This document shows positions 1-8,002 of a stretch of DNA of 17,195 nt, piece by piece. The first letter of the stretch is position 1, and each line of letters begins with the position of its first letter. Under the pieces are notes generated by a model. It was not told the origin of the DNA. It saw only the letters and a list, made by a program, of their open reading frames with translations, and ran no database searches. The translations under genes and the position numbers were made by a program. Origin of the DNA: Pseudomonadota bacterium (GTDB lineage: Bacteria > Myxococcota > Myxococcia > Myxococcales > Anaeromyxobacteraceae); the NCBI GenBank assembly GCA_023428085.1, contig JAEYZK010000138.1, forward strand, positions 1 through 17,195. The letters are read 5' to 3'.

Positions 1-2
1 GC

Positions 3-449
3 GACGTGCTCGCCCGCGCCTTCCCGGCGCCCGCCGGCGCGGCCGCGTACGGCATCTCCACGCTGGGCGCGGCGCTGAAGCAGGTCCGCGGAGGGCCGCC
101 CGCGAAGGCGACGCTCGCCGTCGAGGCCGCCGCCGGCGACGACGTGGAGCGCTGGCTCTGGCTCGAGCTCGTGCGCCGCGGCCTCGGCTGGTCGGCGCCG
201 CCCGGCATGTTCTGGACCGGGGGACGGCTCGTCGTCTCGTTCGGCCCGCCGCCCGCGACCGTGCTCGCCCAGCTCTGCGACCCGAGCCACCCCCCGAGCA
301 AGATCTGGCCGCTGCGGACCGACCGCGCCGAGGCCATCGCCGCCGCCCGCCGCGGGCTCGCGCCCGAGGTGCTCCAGGCGCTCGAGGCCCCCGCCGGCCC
401 CGCGACGCGGCTGTTCGAGCTCCTGCCCGCCGGAGGTGGCCGTGGCTGA
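3..449 (+). CDS. tagF: TagF-like T6SS protein, C-terminal part (5' end outside window)
   Basis: This reading frame is already open at the window edge, so only the last ~149 residues are seen. A GTG at position 6 is in frame but is unlikely to be the true start. The segment has a W-T-G-G motif followed by a hydrophobic strand and a P-P-x-x-V-x-A-x-L stretch. This resembles the WT-G-S...GLP region in the C-terminal half of TagF (TIGR03373/DUF2094) proteins. TagF is a cytoplasmic T6SS accessory protein; in Pseudomonas it represses assembly post-translationally, with Fha as its target. Its position directly before tssA, with the tssA ribosome binding site and start inside its last codons, supports a T6SS role. 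The identification rests on weak similarity plus context. The N-terminal half, which would settle it, lies outside the window. Confidence 0.6.
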   Translation, partial: DVLARAFPAPAGAAAYGISTLGAALKQVRGGPPAKATLAVEAAAGDDVERWLWLELVRRGLGWSAPPGMFWTGGRLVVSFGPPPATVLAQLCDPSHPPSKIWPLRTDRAEAIAAARRGLAPEVLQALEAPAGPATRLFELLPAGGGRG

Positions 450-2151
450 CACCGCGCCCGATCCCCTCGAGACGCTGAAGACCCGCGCCCAGACCTGGCT
501 CGCGCCGATCCCCGGCGCCGCCCCGGCGGGCGTGACCGCGAAGCTCGACGTCGCCTACCAGGCGGTCGCGAACGAGGTGGGCAAGCTCGACACCCCGGCC
601 GGCGGCGAGGTGGACTGGAAGAAGGTCGTCGCGGGCGCGGGCGAGCTCCTCGAGCGCCGCACGAAGGACTTCACCCTGGCCGCGTACCTGGCCCGGGCGC
701 TCCAGGCGATCGAGGGGTTCGAGGGGCTCGGCGCCGGGCTCACGCTCTACGGCGGGCTGCTCGAGACGTACTGGGAGAACGCCTTCCCCGAGGTGAAGCG
801 GCTCCGCGGGCGGGCCAACGCGACGCAGTGGCTCGTCGAGAAGACCGCGGCGGGGCTCCAGCAGTGGCTGGACAAGGCCGAGGCCTCCGGACACGGCGTC
901 AAGGTGAAGGCCTCGGACGTGGCCGCGCTGCAGGCCACCGAGGCCGCGGCGCAGCGGCTCGCCGAGGTCGTGCGCGCGAAGCTCGGAGACGCGGCGCCCG
1001 CGATGGGACCGCTCCTCGAGGTGGTCCAGCGCGTCAAGGCCACGGCGGAGCAGATCCTGCCGCCGCCCCAGCCTCCGCCCCAGTCCCAGCCCGCAGCTTC
1101 GACCGCGCAGCCCACGGAGGCTCAGCCCGACGCCCCCGCGGCGACGGGCGCGGCGGCGCCGTCGATGGCCGCGCCTCCCCGGCCGGCGGCGGCCGGGTCC
1201 ACGCCCGCGCCCGCGCTCGACGTCCCCGCGGTCACCGCCCCGGCGAGCGTCGAGGGCGCGACCGAGTACCTCCGCGACGCGGGCACCGCGATCGCCAGCG
1301 TCGGCGCGGCGCTGCGCCGGGCCGACCTCACCGACGCCGCCGCCTACCGCGTGCTCCGCACCGGGCTCTGGCTGCACCTCGCGCACCCGCCGCCCGCGAC
1401 GGGCGGGAAGACCAGCATCCCGCCGCCGCCCGAGACCCTGCGCGCGTCGCTCGGGCTCATGCTCCAGAACCAGCGCTGGGCGGCGCTCCTCGAGGAGGCC
1501 GAGTCGGCGCTCCAGCAGCACCGGCTCTGGCTCGACCTGCACCGGATGAGCGCGCAGGCGCTCGCGGCGCTCGGCGGCGCCCACGCCCGCGCCGCCGAGG
1601 CGGTGGCGAGCGAGGTCCGCGGCCTGCTCGCGCGGATGCCGCCCCTGCCCTCCCTCACGTTCAACGACGGCACGCCGCTCGCCGACGCGCAGACGAAGGC
1701 GTGGCTCCAGGAGTCGGTCTCCCCGAAGCCAGCGGCGCGCGGCGCCGGGGACGGCGGCGGCGACGACGTCCCGGCCGAACCCGTGGCCGAGGCGCGCAAG
1801 CTCCTCGCCGCCGGCCAGATCGCCGACGGCCTCGCGGCGCTGCAGGCGCTCGTGATGAGCCGCCCGGCGGGCCGGGCCCGCTTCAAGGCCCGCCTGCTCC
1901 TCGCGCAGGCCGCGGCGGGCGCGGGGCTGCAGCCCGTCGCGCTCGCGACGTTCGAGGAGCTGGACCGGGAGTCGTTGGCGCACCGGCTCGACGCGTGGGA
2001 GCCCACGCTCGCCGCCGAGTGCTTGAAGGGGCTCGTCGCGGCGTCTCGCGCGCTGGCCCAGGATCCGCGTGGCACGAGCCCCGAGCTCGCCAGCCAGTAC
2101 CAGCGCCTGTGCCGACTCGATCCGGCGGCGGCGCACGAGGTGTGGCCGTGA
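442..2151 (+). CDS. tssA: TssA, T6SS baseplate/tail-assembly cap protein (ImpA_N + VasJ-type)
   Basis: The protein is 569 residues. Residues ~15-125 form an ImpA N-terminal domain (start WLAPI, then DW, L-x-x-R-T-K-D, and the Y-W-x-x-x-F-P motif). A Pro/Ala/Gln-rich linker follows at ~206-272. The rest is an alpha-helical VasJ-type C-terminal region containing GLWLHL and a Trp-rich helix. Known TssA proteins prime the baseplate and coordinate sheath and tube polymerisation in the cytoplasm. I place the start at GTG 442, because GGAGG at 432-436 lies five bases before it. A GTG at 436 is also in frame but overlaps that ribosome binding site. The gene overlaps the tagF stop by 8 bases, implying translational coupling. 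The long low-complexity linker is the most variable part. Confidence 0.9.
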   Translation: MADTAPDPLETLKTRAQTWLAPIPGAAPAGVTAKLDVAYQAVANEVGKLDTPAGGEVDWKKVVAGAGELLERRTKDFTLAAYLARALQAIEGFEGLGAGLTLYGGLLETYWENAFPEVKRLRGRANATQWLVEKTAAGLQQWLDKAEASGHGVKVKASDVAALQATEAAAQRLAEVVRAKLGDAAPAMGPLLEVVQRVKATAEQILPPPQPPPQSQPAASTAQPTEAQPDAPAATGAAAPSMAAPPRPAAAGSTPAPALDVPAVTAPASVEGATEYLRDAGTAIASVGAALRRADLTDAAAYRVLRTGLWLHLAHPPPATGGKTSIPPPPETLRASLGLMLQNQRWAALLEEAESALQQHRLWLDLHRMSAQALAALGGAHARAAEAVASEVRGLLARMPPLPSLTFNDGTPLADAQTKAWLQESVSPKPAARGAGDGGGDDVPAEPVAEARKLLAAGQIADGLAALQALVMSRPAGRARFKARLLLAQAAAGAGLQPVALATFEELDRESLAHRLDAWEPTLAAECLKGLVAASRALAQDPRGTSPELASQYQRLCRLDPAAAHEVWP

Positions 2152-2182
2152 TCGAGAAACCGCCCACACGAGGAGGACGAGG

Positions 2183-2671
2183 ATGAGCCCGAAGGACCAG
2201 ACGGTCGCCCCGAAGGAGCGCGTCAACATCGTCTACAAGTCGCAGGTCGGCGACCAGCAGGAGGAGGCCGAGCTCCCGCTCAAGATCCTCATGGTGGGCG
2301 ACTACACCGGGAAGCCGGACGACACGCCGCTCGAGGATCGCAAGCCGATCAACGTGGACAAGGACAACTTCAACGAGGTGATGGCCAAGCAGAACCTCGA
2401 GGTCGCGGTCCAGGTGCCGAACAAGCTGACCGACGAGAAGGACGCGATGCTCGACCTGAAGCTCCAGTTCAAGAAGCTGGACGACTTCGGGCCCGAGGGC
2501 GTCGTGAACCAGGTGCCGGAGCTGCGCAAGCTCCTCGAGCTGCGCGCCGCCCTCACCGCCCTGAAGGGGCCACTCGGCAACATCCCCGCCTTCCGGAAGA
2601 AGATCCAGACGATGCTCGGGGACGACGAGTCCCGCAAGAAGCTGATGAAGGAGCTCGGGCTCGCCGACTGA
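2183..2671 (+). CDS. tssB: TssB, small T6SS contractile sheath subunit
   Basis: The protein is 162 residues, the normal size for TssB/VipA (PF05591). It has the conserved N-terminal strand ERVNIVY, the K-I-L-M-V-G-D-Y segment, an R-K-P-I-N-V-D motif and a C-terminal helical L-x-x-L-x-x-L-R-A-A-L-T-A-L-K-G stretch. TssB pairs with TssC to build the contractile sheath around the Hcp tube. The start is ATG 2183, with AGGAGG at 2171-2176 spaced six bases upstream. An in-frame GTG at 2069 lies inside tssA and is not used here. The gap from tssA is 31 bases and tssC follows after 19 bases, so these genes are almost certainly co-transcribed. Confidence 0.96.
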   Translation: MSPKDQTVAPKERVNIVYKSQVGDQQEEAELPLKILMVGDYTGKPDDTPLEDRKPINVDKDNFNEVMAKQNLEVAVQVPNKLTDEKDAMLDLKLQFKKLDDFGPEGVVNQVPELRKLLELRAALTALKGPLGNIPAFRKKIQTMLGDDESRKKLMKELGLAD

Positions 2672-2690
2672 CGCGCCCTGGGAGAGATCG

Positions 2691-4169
2691 ATGGCAACCG
2701 AATCCAAGACCGAGACCCAGGCGGCCCCGGCCGCCGCCGGCGGGAACCTCCTCGACGAGATCCTCGCCGAGACCCGGATGAAGCCCTCCGACGAGGGCTA
2801 CGAGGTCGCGCGCCGCGGCGTGCAGGCCTTCATGCAGGAGCTGCTCGCCGGCAAGGGCGCCGAGCGGGTCGACCGCGGCGCGGCCGACGCGATGATCGCC
2901 GAGATCGACAAGCGGCTCAGCGCGCAGGTCAACGAGATCCTCCACGCGCCCGAGTTCCAGAAGCTCGAGTCGGCGTGGCGCTCGCTCCGGTTCGTGGTGG
3001 ACCGGGTCGACTTCCGCGAGAACATCAAGATGGAGGTCCTGTCGGTCCCCAAGGACGACCTCCTCGCCGACCTCGAGGACTCGCCCGACCTGACGAAGAG
3101 CGGCTTCTACAAGCTCGTCTACTCGAACGAGTACGGCGTCTTCGGCGGCAAGCCGTTCGGCGTCATGAACCTCAACTACGAGCTCGGGCCCGGCGCGCAG
3201 GACATCGAGCTGCTGCGCAAGACCGCCGCGGTGGCCGCGATGTCGCACTGCCCGATCATCTCGAACGCGAGCCCGGCGTTCTTCGGCGAGGAGTCGTTCA
3301 GGAACGTCCCCAACCTGAAGGACCTCAAGTCGCTCTTCGAGGGGCCCCAGTACGCGCGCTGGCAGGGCTTCCGCGAGAGCGAGGACGCCCGCTACGTCGG
3401 CCTCTGCATGCCGCGGTTCCTCCTCCGGACGCCGTACGGCGAGGGCTCCGTCCCCGTCAAGTCCTTCAACTTCGAGGAGGACGTGGTCGATCACCACGAG
3501 CGGTACCTCTGGGGCTACGCGTCCAACGCGATGGTGACCCGGATCGCCGACTCGTTCGCCCAGTACCGCTGGGGGCCGAACATCATCGGCCCGCAGTCCG
3601 GCGGCACGGTCGAGAACCTGCCGATCCACACCTACAAGGCGATGGGCGAGCTGCAGAACAAGATCCCGACCGAGATCCTGCTCACCGAGCGCCGCGAGTA
3701 CGAGCTCTCGGAGGAGGGGTTCATCGGGCTCACCTACCGGAAGGACACGGACAACGCGGCGTTCTTCTCGGCGAACTCGATGCAGAAGGCGAAGACCTTC
3801 TCCAACACGCCCGACGGCAAGCAGGCCGAGACGAACTACCGGCTGGGCACGCAGCTCCCGTACATGTTCATCATGACCCGCCTCGCGCACTACATCAAAG
3901 TGCTGCAGCGCGAGCAGATCGGGAGCTGGAAGGAGCGTGGCGACCTCCAGCGCGAGCTGAACGCCTGGATCAGCCAGTACGTCGCGGACATGGACGATCC
4001 CGCCCCCTCGGTCCGGTCGCGCCGGCCGCTGCGGCAGGCCGAGATCGCGGTCGAGGACGTCCCCGGCCAACCGGGGTGGTACCGTTGTAGCTTGAAGGTC
4101 CGTCCGCACTTCAAGTACATGGGAGCGTCCTTCACGCTCTCACTGGTGGGGAAGCTGGACAAGGAGTGA
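2691..4169 (+). CDS. tssC: TssC, large T6SS contractile sheath subunit
   Basis: The protein is 492 residues, typical of TssC/VipB (PF05943). Landmarks are the W-R-S-L-R-F-V-V-D-R helix near residue 95, the G-x-x-F-G-G-K-P-F-G-V core, the R-F-L-L-R-x-P-Y-G segment, and a C-terminal beta edge ending in P-H-F-K-Y-M...L-V-G-K-L. In the known structure the N and C termini of TssC interlock neighbouring sheath units. The start is ATG 2691, preceded by GGGAGAG and 19 bases after tssB. An 82-base gap follows, carrying a strong hairpin (4179-4214) before hcp. That is the first real break in this otherwise tight operon. No truncation or unusual residue is apparent. Confidence 0.97.
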   Translation: MATESKTETQAAPAAAGGNLLDEILAETRMKPSDEGYEVARRGVQAFMQELLAGKGAERVDRGAADAMIAEIDKRLSAQVNEILHAPEFQKLESAWRSLRFVVDRVDFRENIKMEVLSVPKDDLLADLEDSPDLTKSGFYKLVYSNEYGVFGGKPFGVMNLNYELGPGAQDIELLRKTAAVAAMSHCPIISNASPAFFGEESFRNVPNLKDLKSLFEGPQYARWQGFRESEDARYVGLCMPRFLLRTPYGEGSVPVKSFNFEEDVVDHHERYLWGYASNAMVTRIADSFAQYRWGPNIIGPQSGGTVENLPIHTYKAMGELQNKIPTEILLTERREYELSEEGFIGLTYRKDTDNAAFFSANSMQKAKTFSNTPDGKQAETNYRLGTQLPYMFIMTRLAHYIKVLQREQIGSWKERGDLQRELNAWISQYVADMDDPAPSVRSRRPLRQAEIAVEDVPGQPGWYRCSLKVRPHFKYMGASFTLSLVGKLDKE

Positions 4170-4178
4170 AGCGGAGCA

Positions 4179-4214
4179 CGGCGGGGGCCGAATCACCGGC
4201 ATCGGCCCCCGCTG
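4179..4214 (+). promoter_or_regulatory. Strong hairpin between tssC and hcp (possible attenuator or mRNA stabiliser)
   Basis: Bases 4181-4191 (GCGGGGGCCGA) pair perfectly with 4202-4212 (TCGGCCCCCGC) around a 10-base loop. A G-T and a C-G pair extend the stem to 13 bp at 4179-4180/4213-4214. There is no T-run after it, so a classical intrinsic terminator is doubtful. It could partly terminate transcription or protect processed ends, setting the sheath-to-Hcp ratio. The pairing is seen in the sequence; the function is inferred. Confidence 0.5.
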
Positions 4215-4251
4215 GGAGTCTGGGACGCCCGGAGACGTGCGGGGAGCGATC

Positions 4252-4743
4252 ATGGCCGAGACAGTCCACCTGTTCCTGAAGATCAACGGCAACGCGGTGA
4301 AGGGGGAGAGCACGCAGACGAGCCTCGGTCGCGAGGGCTCGATCGAGTGCGTCTCCTACGAGATGAGCGTCACCAGCGCGCGCGAGGCGGCCACGAACCT
4401 CGTCACGGCGCGCCGGCAGTTCAGCCCGCTCCGGATCGTGAAGCGGGTCGACCGGAGCTCGCCGCTGCTCGTGGCGGCGCTCAGCCAGAACCAGAAGATC
4501 GACGGGGTCTTCAAGTTCTTCCGGCCGAACCCGAGCGGCGACGGCACCACCGAGCAGTACTTCACGGTGGAGATCAAGGAGGGCAACGTCGCCTCCGTGA
4601 AGCAGTTCGTCCCGTCGACGATCCAGAAGGAGACGGCCGGCGAGCCGCCGCAGGAAGAGGTGACGTTCGTCTTCAAGACGATCACCTGGACCTACACGAA
4701 CGGCGGCGTCACGCACACCGACAGCTGGGCCGGCGAGGGCTGA
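4252..4743 (+). CDS. hcp: Hcp, T6SS inner-tube subunit (TssD)
   Basis: The protein is 163 residues, the usual Hcp size (PF05638). It starts with alternating hydrophobic residues (V-H-L-F-L-K-I-N-G) followed by K-G-E-S-T, the standard opening of Hcp. The beta-rich body ends with the F-K-T-I-T-W-T-Y pattern typical of the Hcp C-terminus. Hcp hexamers stack into the expelled tube and can carry effectors in their lumen. The start is ATG 4252, with GGGGAG at 4241-4246. A GTG at 4237 is in frame but lacks a well-placed ribosome binding site. Hairpins lie on both sides (4179-4214 and 4760-4802). This suggests the hcp transcript is processed or its level set separately, which would fit the large excess of Hcp needed. 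Confidence 0.96.
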   Translation: MAETVHLFLKINGNAVKGESTQTSLGREGSIECVSYEMSVTSAREAATNLVTARRQFSPLRIVKRVDRSSPLLVAALSQNQKIDGVFKFFRPNPSGDGTTEQYFTVEIKEGNVASVKQFVPSTIQKETAGEPPQEEVTFVFKTITWTYTNGGVTHTDSWAGEG

Positions 4744-4759
4744 CCCTCGGCGCGCGCCA

Positions 4760-4802
4760 CCGCCCCTGCGCACCCCGGAGCTCCCGGGGGACGCGGGGGC
4801 GG
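4760..4802 (+). terminator. Extended GC-rich hairpin after hcp (possible partial terminator)
   Basis: An 11-bp outer stem pairs 4760-4770 with 4792-4802, containing one G-T pair. A 2x2 internal loop separates it from a 6-bp inner stem pairing CCCCGG 4773-4778 with CCGGGG 4784-4789 around a 5-base loop. It begins 16 bases after the hcp stop. No T-run follows, so it may slow polymerase or block 3' exonucleases rather than stop transcription. tssE begins 26 bases later with no obvious promoter of its own, so some read-through is expected. Confidence 0.5.
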
Positions 4803-4828
4803 GCGGAGCGCTCCACTCCGAGGCCCTC

Positions 4829-5206
4829 TTGGCAGGCCGCGGGCTCCTCTCCCGGATCGGCACCGAGGCCCCCCTCGACGAGGTCGGGGCCGTGCTGGAA
4901 CACCTGCGCGTGCTCCTCAACACGCGCCAGGGCGAGACCCCCTGCGCCCCGGACTTCGGCGTGATGGACCTCTCCGACGTCGTCCACGCCTTCCCGGCTG
5001 CAGGTCCGGGCCTCGCGAAGGCGATCCGCGCCACCATCCTCCAGTACGAGCCGCGCCTCACGCACGTGAGCGTGCGCCACGTGCCCGACGAGGGGCTCCA
5101 GCTCCGGTTCGAGATCAGCGCGCAGATGGCGGGGCGCCGCGGCGCGCGCCCGGTCCGGTTCGCCACGACGGTCCGCCCCGGCGGCCGCTACGACGTCGCG
5201 GGGTGA
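4829..5206 (+). CDS. tssE: TssE, gp25-like T6SS baseplate subunit
   Basis: The protein is 125 residues and resembles the T4 gp25/TssE family (PF04965). It contains the family segment L-x-x-L-L-N-T-R-x-G, then a P-D-F-G-V-x-D-L-S-D block. This corresponds to the gp25 region that binds the first sheath ring at the baseplate. It then has a conserved helix ending I-L-x-Y-E-P-R-L. The only in-frame start is TTG 4829, with GAGG at 4820-4823 five bases before. It follows the hairpin after hcp by 26 bases. It ends 2 bases before the tssF ATG, so tssE-F-G are likely translated together. The N-terminus is shorter than in many TssE proteins, but the gp25 core is complete. Confidence 0.9.
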   Translation: MAGRGLLSRIGTEAPLDEVGAVLEHLRVLLNTRQGETPCAPDFGVMDLSDVVHAFPAAGPGLAKAIRATILQYEPRLTHVSVRHVPDEGLQLRFEISAQMAGRRGARPVRFATTVRPGGRYDVAG

Positions 5207-5208
5207 CG

Positions 5209-6948
5209 ATGTTCTCGAAGCGTTACCAGTCGGAGCTCCAGTTCCTGCGCGGCCTCGGCAAGGAGTTCGCCGCCGTGCACCCCGCCGCGGCCGGCCTCCT
5301 CGCCGAGCGCGGCGGAGATCCCGACGTGGAGCGGCTGCTCGAGGGCTTCGCCTTCCTCTCGGCCCGCATCCGCGAGCGGCTCGACAGCGCGGTCCCGGAG
5401 CTCATCCAGGACCTCGCCGAGATCCTCGTGCCGCACGTGCTGCGCCCCGTGCCGGCCGCCACCATCGTCGAGTTCCTGCCCACCCCCGGCGCGCTCCGCG
5501 CCCGCGCCCGCATCGCCGCGGGCGCCGAGCTCGGCACCGCGCCCGTCGACGGGTTCCCGTGCCGGTTCCGGACCACCGCCGATCTCGACCTCCTCCCGGT
5601 GACGGTGCAGGACGCGGCGCTCGATCAGGCCATCGGCGCGACGCCGGTGCTGCGCCTCTCGCTCCAGGTCCCGCCGCCCGCGCTGCCGAGCGTGTTCGAG
5701 GAGGGCGGCATCCGGTTCTTCCTCCAGGGCGAGCTGCCGTTCACGACAACGCTCCTGCTCTGGCTCGGCCGGCACCTCAAGGGCGTGCAGGTGAAGGGCG
5801 CCGGCGCGCGGCCGGTGCAGCTCCCCGCGCGCGCCGTCCGGCTCCCCGCGTTCGGCCCCGCGTTCCCGCTCCTCCCCTGGCCCGCGCTCGCCCCGCAGGG
5901 CTACCGGACGCTGCTCGAGTACTTCACGCTCCCGCAGAAGTTCCTCTTCTTCGAGGTGCGCGGCCTCCACGAGGCGCTCGGCGCCGCCCAGGAGCGGTTC
6001 GAGCTCGCGCTCCAGTTCGACCGGCCGCCGGACCTGCCCTCGCGCGTGTCGAAGGACCACTTCCGCACGAACTGCGTCCCGGCGGTCAACCTGTTCCCGG
6101 CGAGCGGCGAGCCCATCCGGCTCGAGGCCCTCGGGGAGGAGCACCTCGTTCGCGCCGCGGAGCTCGACCCGCGCGCCGTCGAGGTGTTCCAGATCGAGTC
6201 GGTGACCGGCCTGCCCGACGCCCGCGGCCGCCGGCGCCCCTACCCCGCCTTCGCCGGCTACGACCGGTCCTACGGCCCGGACGTCCACTACCACCGCCTG
6301 CGCCGCCGCCAGTCGGCGCTGGACGACGGCATGGACCTGTACCTGTCCGTGCTCACGCCGCGCGGCACCGGCCCCGGCCCCGCGGAGGAGATCCTCTCCC
6401 TCGAGCTCCTCTGCACGAACCGGTCGCTCCCGGGGCAGCTCCGGCTCGGCGACGTCTCGGTGATGACCCCGGGCTCCCCCACCATGGCCCGGTTCCGCAA
6501 CATCGTGCCGGTGACGAAGCCCGTGCGGCCGCCGCTCGGGGGCGAGCTCCAGTGGCGGCTCGTCTCGCACCTCGCGGCGGGGCGGAGCTCGCTCGCGCGG
6601 CCCGAGGCGCTCCGGGCCCTGCTCTCGGCGTACGACTTCCCGTCGTTCGTGGACCAGCAGGCCGGGCGCGCGAACCAGCTCCGCATCGAGGGCGTCCGGG
6701 CGGTGGAGGCGGCCGAGGCCCGCCGGCTCCTCGGCGGCGCCGTCGTGCGCGGCACGCGGCTCCTCCTGCTCCTCGACGAGGCGCACTTCGCGAGCCCCGG
6801 CGACGCCTTCCTCTTCGGCAGCGTGCTCGACGAGCTCCTCGGCGCACAGGTGCCGGTGAACGCCTTCGTCGAGCTGGCCGTCCGCCTCGATCCCTCGCAC
6901 CGGGAGTACGCATGGACCCCGCGGAACGGGACGCTGGCGTTGCTGTAG
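5209..6948 (+). CDS. tssF: TssF, T6SS baseplate wedge protein (VasA family)
   Basis: The protein is 579 residues, normal for TssF (PF05947). The N-terminus shows the family pattern R-Y-x-x-E-L-x-F-L-R-x-L-G-x-E-F-A, followed by D-P-D-V-E-R-L-L-E-G-F-A-F-L and P-H-V-L-R-P-V-P. TssF with TssG, TssE and TssK forms the baseplate wedge. The start chosen is ATG 5209, two bases after the tssE stop. An in-frame GTG at 5203 would overlap tssE by four bases, and the sequence does not decide strongly because the upstream ribosome binding site is poor. The 3' end overlaps tssG by 37 bases. No break is seen. Confidence 0.93.
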   Translation: MFSKRYQSELQFLRGLGKEFAAVHPAAAGLLAERGGDPDVERLLEGFAFLSARIRERLDSAVPELIQDLAEILVPHVLRPVPAATIVEFLPTPGALRARARIAAGAELGTAPVDGFPCRFRTTADLDLLPVTVQDAALDQAIGATPVLRLSLQVPPPALPSVFEEGGIRFFLQGELPFTTTLLLWLGRHLKGVQVKGAGARPVQLPARAVRLPAFGPAFPLLPWPALAPQGYRTLLEYFTLPQKFLFFEVRGLHEALGAAQERFELALQFDRPPDLPSRVSKDHFRTNCVPAVNLFPASGEPIRLEALGEEHLVRAAELDPRAVEVFQIESVTGLPDARGRRRPYPAFAGYDRSYGPDVHYHRLRRRQSALDDGMDLYLSVLTPRGTGPGPAEEILSLELLCTNRSLPGQLRLGDVSVMTPGSPTMARFRNIVPVTKPVRPPLGGELQWRLVSHLAAGRSSLARPEALRALLSAYDFPSFVDQQAGRANQLRIEGVRAVEAAEARRLLGGAVVRGTRLLLLLDEAHFASPGDAFLFGSVLDELLGAQVPVNAFVELAVRLDPSHREYAWTPRNGTLALL

Positions 6949-8000
6949 GCGACGAGGCGGCCCGCATCGAGGCCGCCCGGCGCCAGGGGTTCCTGCCCCT
7001 GCTCGTGCTCCTCGACCGCCTGCAGCCGGGCGCCGCGGACCTCGGCGGGGACGTGGGCGCCGCGGCCGAGCACGTCCGCTTCCGGCACGACCCGGCCATG
7101 CACTTCACCCCCGGTGATGTCACCCGCGTCGAGGAGCAGCGCCTCCCGCCCGATCCGAACGACTTCACCAGCCGCGCGCGCCGGCGCTGGGACGTCGTGA
7201 CGACGTTCCTGGGCCTCACCGGCACGGTGAGCCCCATCCCGCAGTACATGGCGGAGGAGATCGTCCAGCAGCCGCCGGACGAGCGCGCGAGCCAGGACTT
7301 CCTCGATCTCTTCCACCACCGGGCGATCTCGCTCCTCGCGCGCGGCCTCCTCGAGAACGACCCCGCCGCCTCGCACCGCGGCGATCAGAGCGATCTCTGG
7401 TCGAGCCGCCTGCTCGCGCTCGCGGGCGTGGACCCCGCGACGCGGCTCGGCCCCGGGGGCGATCCCCCGACCGCGCCGGTCGGCGTCGGCGAGGGCGACG
7501 CCCGCTGGCTCCTGCTCCGGGCGGCGGCGCTCGTCACCGAGCGCGCCCCGACCGCCGCCGGGCTCGAGGCGATCCTGCGCGACGCGCTCCGCGACGAGCT
7601 CGAGGGCGCGCCGCTCGCCGTCGAGCAGTTCGTCGGCGTCCGGGTGCCGATCGCCGAGCCCGACCGGGCCCGCCTCGGCGTCCAGGCGAGCACCCTCGGC
7701 CGCGACGCCGTGGTCGGGCGGACCGTGCTCGACCGGACCGGGACGGTCGGCGTGGTCGTCGGGCCCGTCGGCCGCGCCGGCTACGTGCGGTTCGCCGTGG
7801 AGCGGAGCGCGGCCGAGAAGCTCCGGGCCACGCTCGAGCTCGCCGGCCGCGGAGAGCTCTCCTGCCAGATCGAGCTCCTGCTCGAGCCGGGCGCCGCGCC
7901 GCCGCTGCACCTCGGCCCGCCGGGGACCGGGTCCCGGCTCAGCCGCGACGCGTGGCTCGGCGGCCAGAAGCGTCCCGCGCGCGTGCCGATCGGGAGCTGA
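6912..8000 (+). CDS. tssG: TssG, T6SS baseplate wedge protein (VasB family)
   Basis: The protein is 362 residues, slightly longer than average for TssG (PF06996). Family marks are the opening G-F-L-P-L-L-V-L-L-D-R-L, then E-H-V-R-F-R-H-D with F-T-P near residue 60. These are followed by the F-L-G-L-T-G-x-V-S-P-I-P-Q-Y-M block and the D-F-L-D-L-F-H-H-R motif. TssG forms a heterotrimer core with two TssF copies in the baseplate. The frame is open far upstream inside tssF. ATG 6912 is clearly the start, because GGGAG at 6902-6906 is correctly spaced and the family N-terminus begins there. It overlaps tssF by 37 bases and ends 2 bases before the next gene. Confidence 0.93.
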   Translation: MDPAERDAGVAVGDEAARIEAARRQGFLPLLVLLDRLQPGAADLGGDVGAAAEHVRFRHDPAMHFTPGDVTRVEEQRLPPDPNDFTSRARRRWDVVTTFLGLTGTVSPIPQYMAEEIVQQPPDERASQDFLDLFHHRAISLLARGLLENDPAASHRGDQSDLWSSRLLALAGVDPATRLGPGGDPPTAPVGVGEGDARWLLLRAAALVTERAPTAAGLEAILRDALRDELEGAPLAVEQFVGVRVPIAEPDRARLGVQASTLGRDAVVGRTVLDRTGTVGVVVGPVGRAGYVRFAVERSAAEKLRATLELAGRGELSCQIELLLEPGAAPPLHLGPPGTGSRLSRDAWLGGQKRPARVPIGS

Positions 8001-8002
8001 GC

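Noticed and set aside
5559..6911. Upstream extension of the tssG frame inside tssF
   Set aside because: It is a low-complexity Arg/Ala/Pro shadow. TssG family sequence and a proper ribosome binding site begin at 6912.
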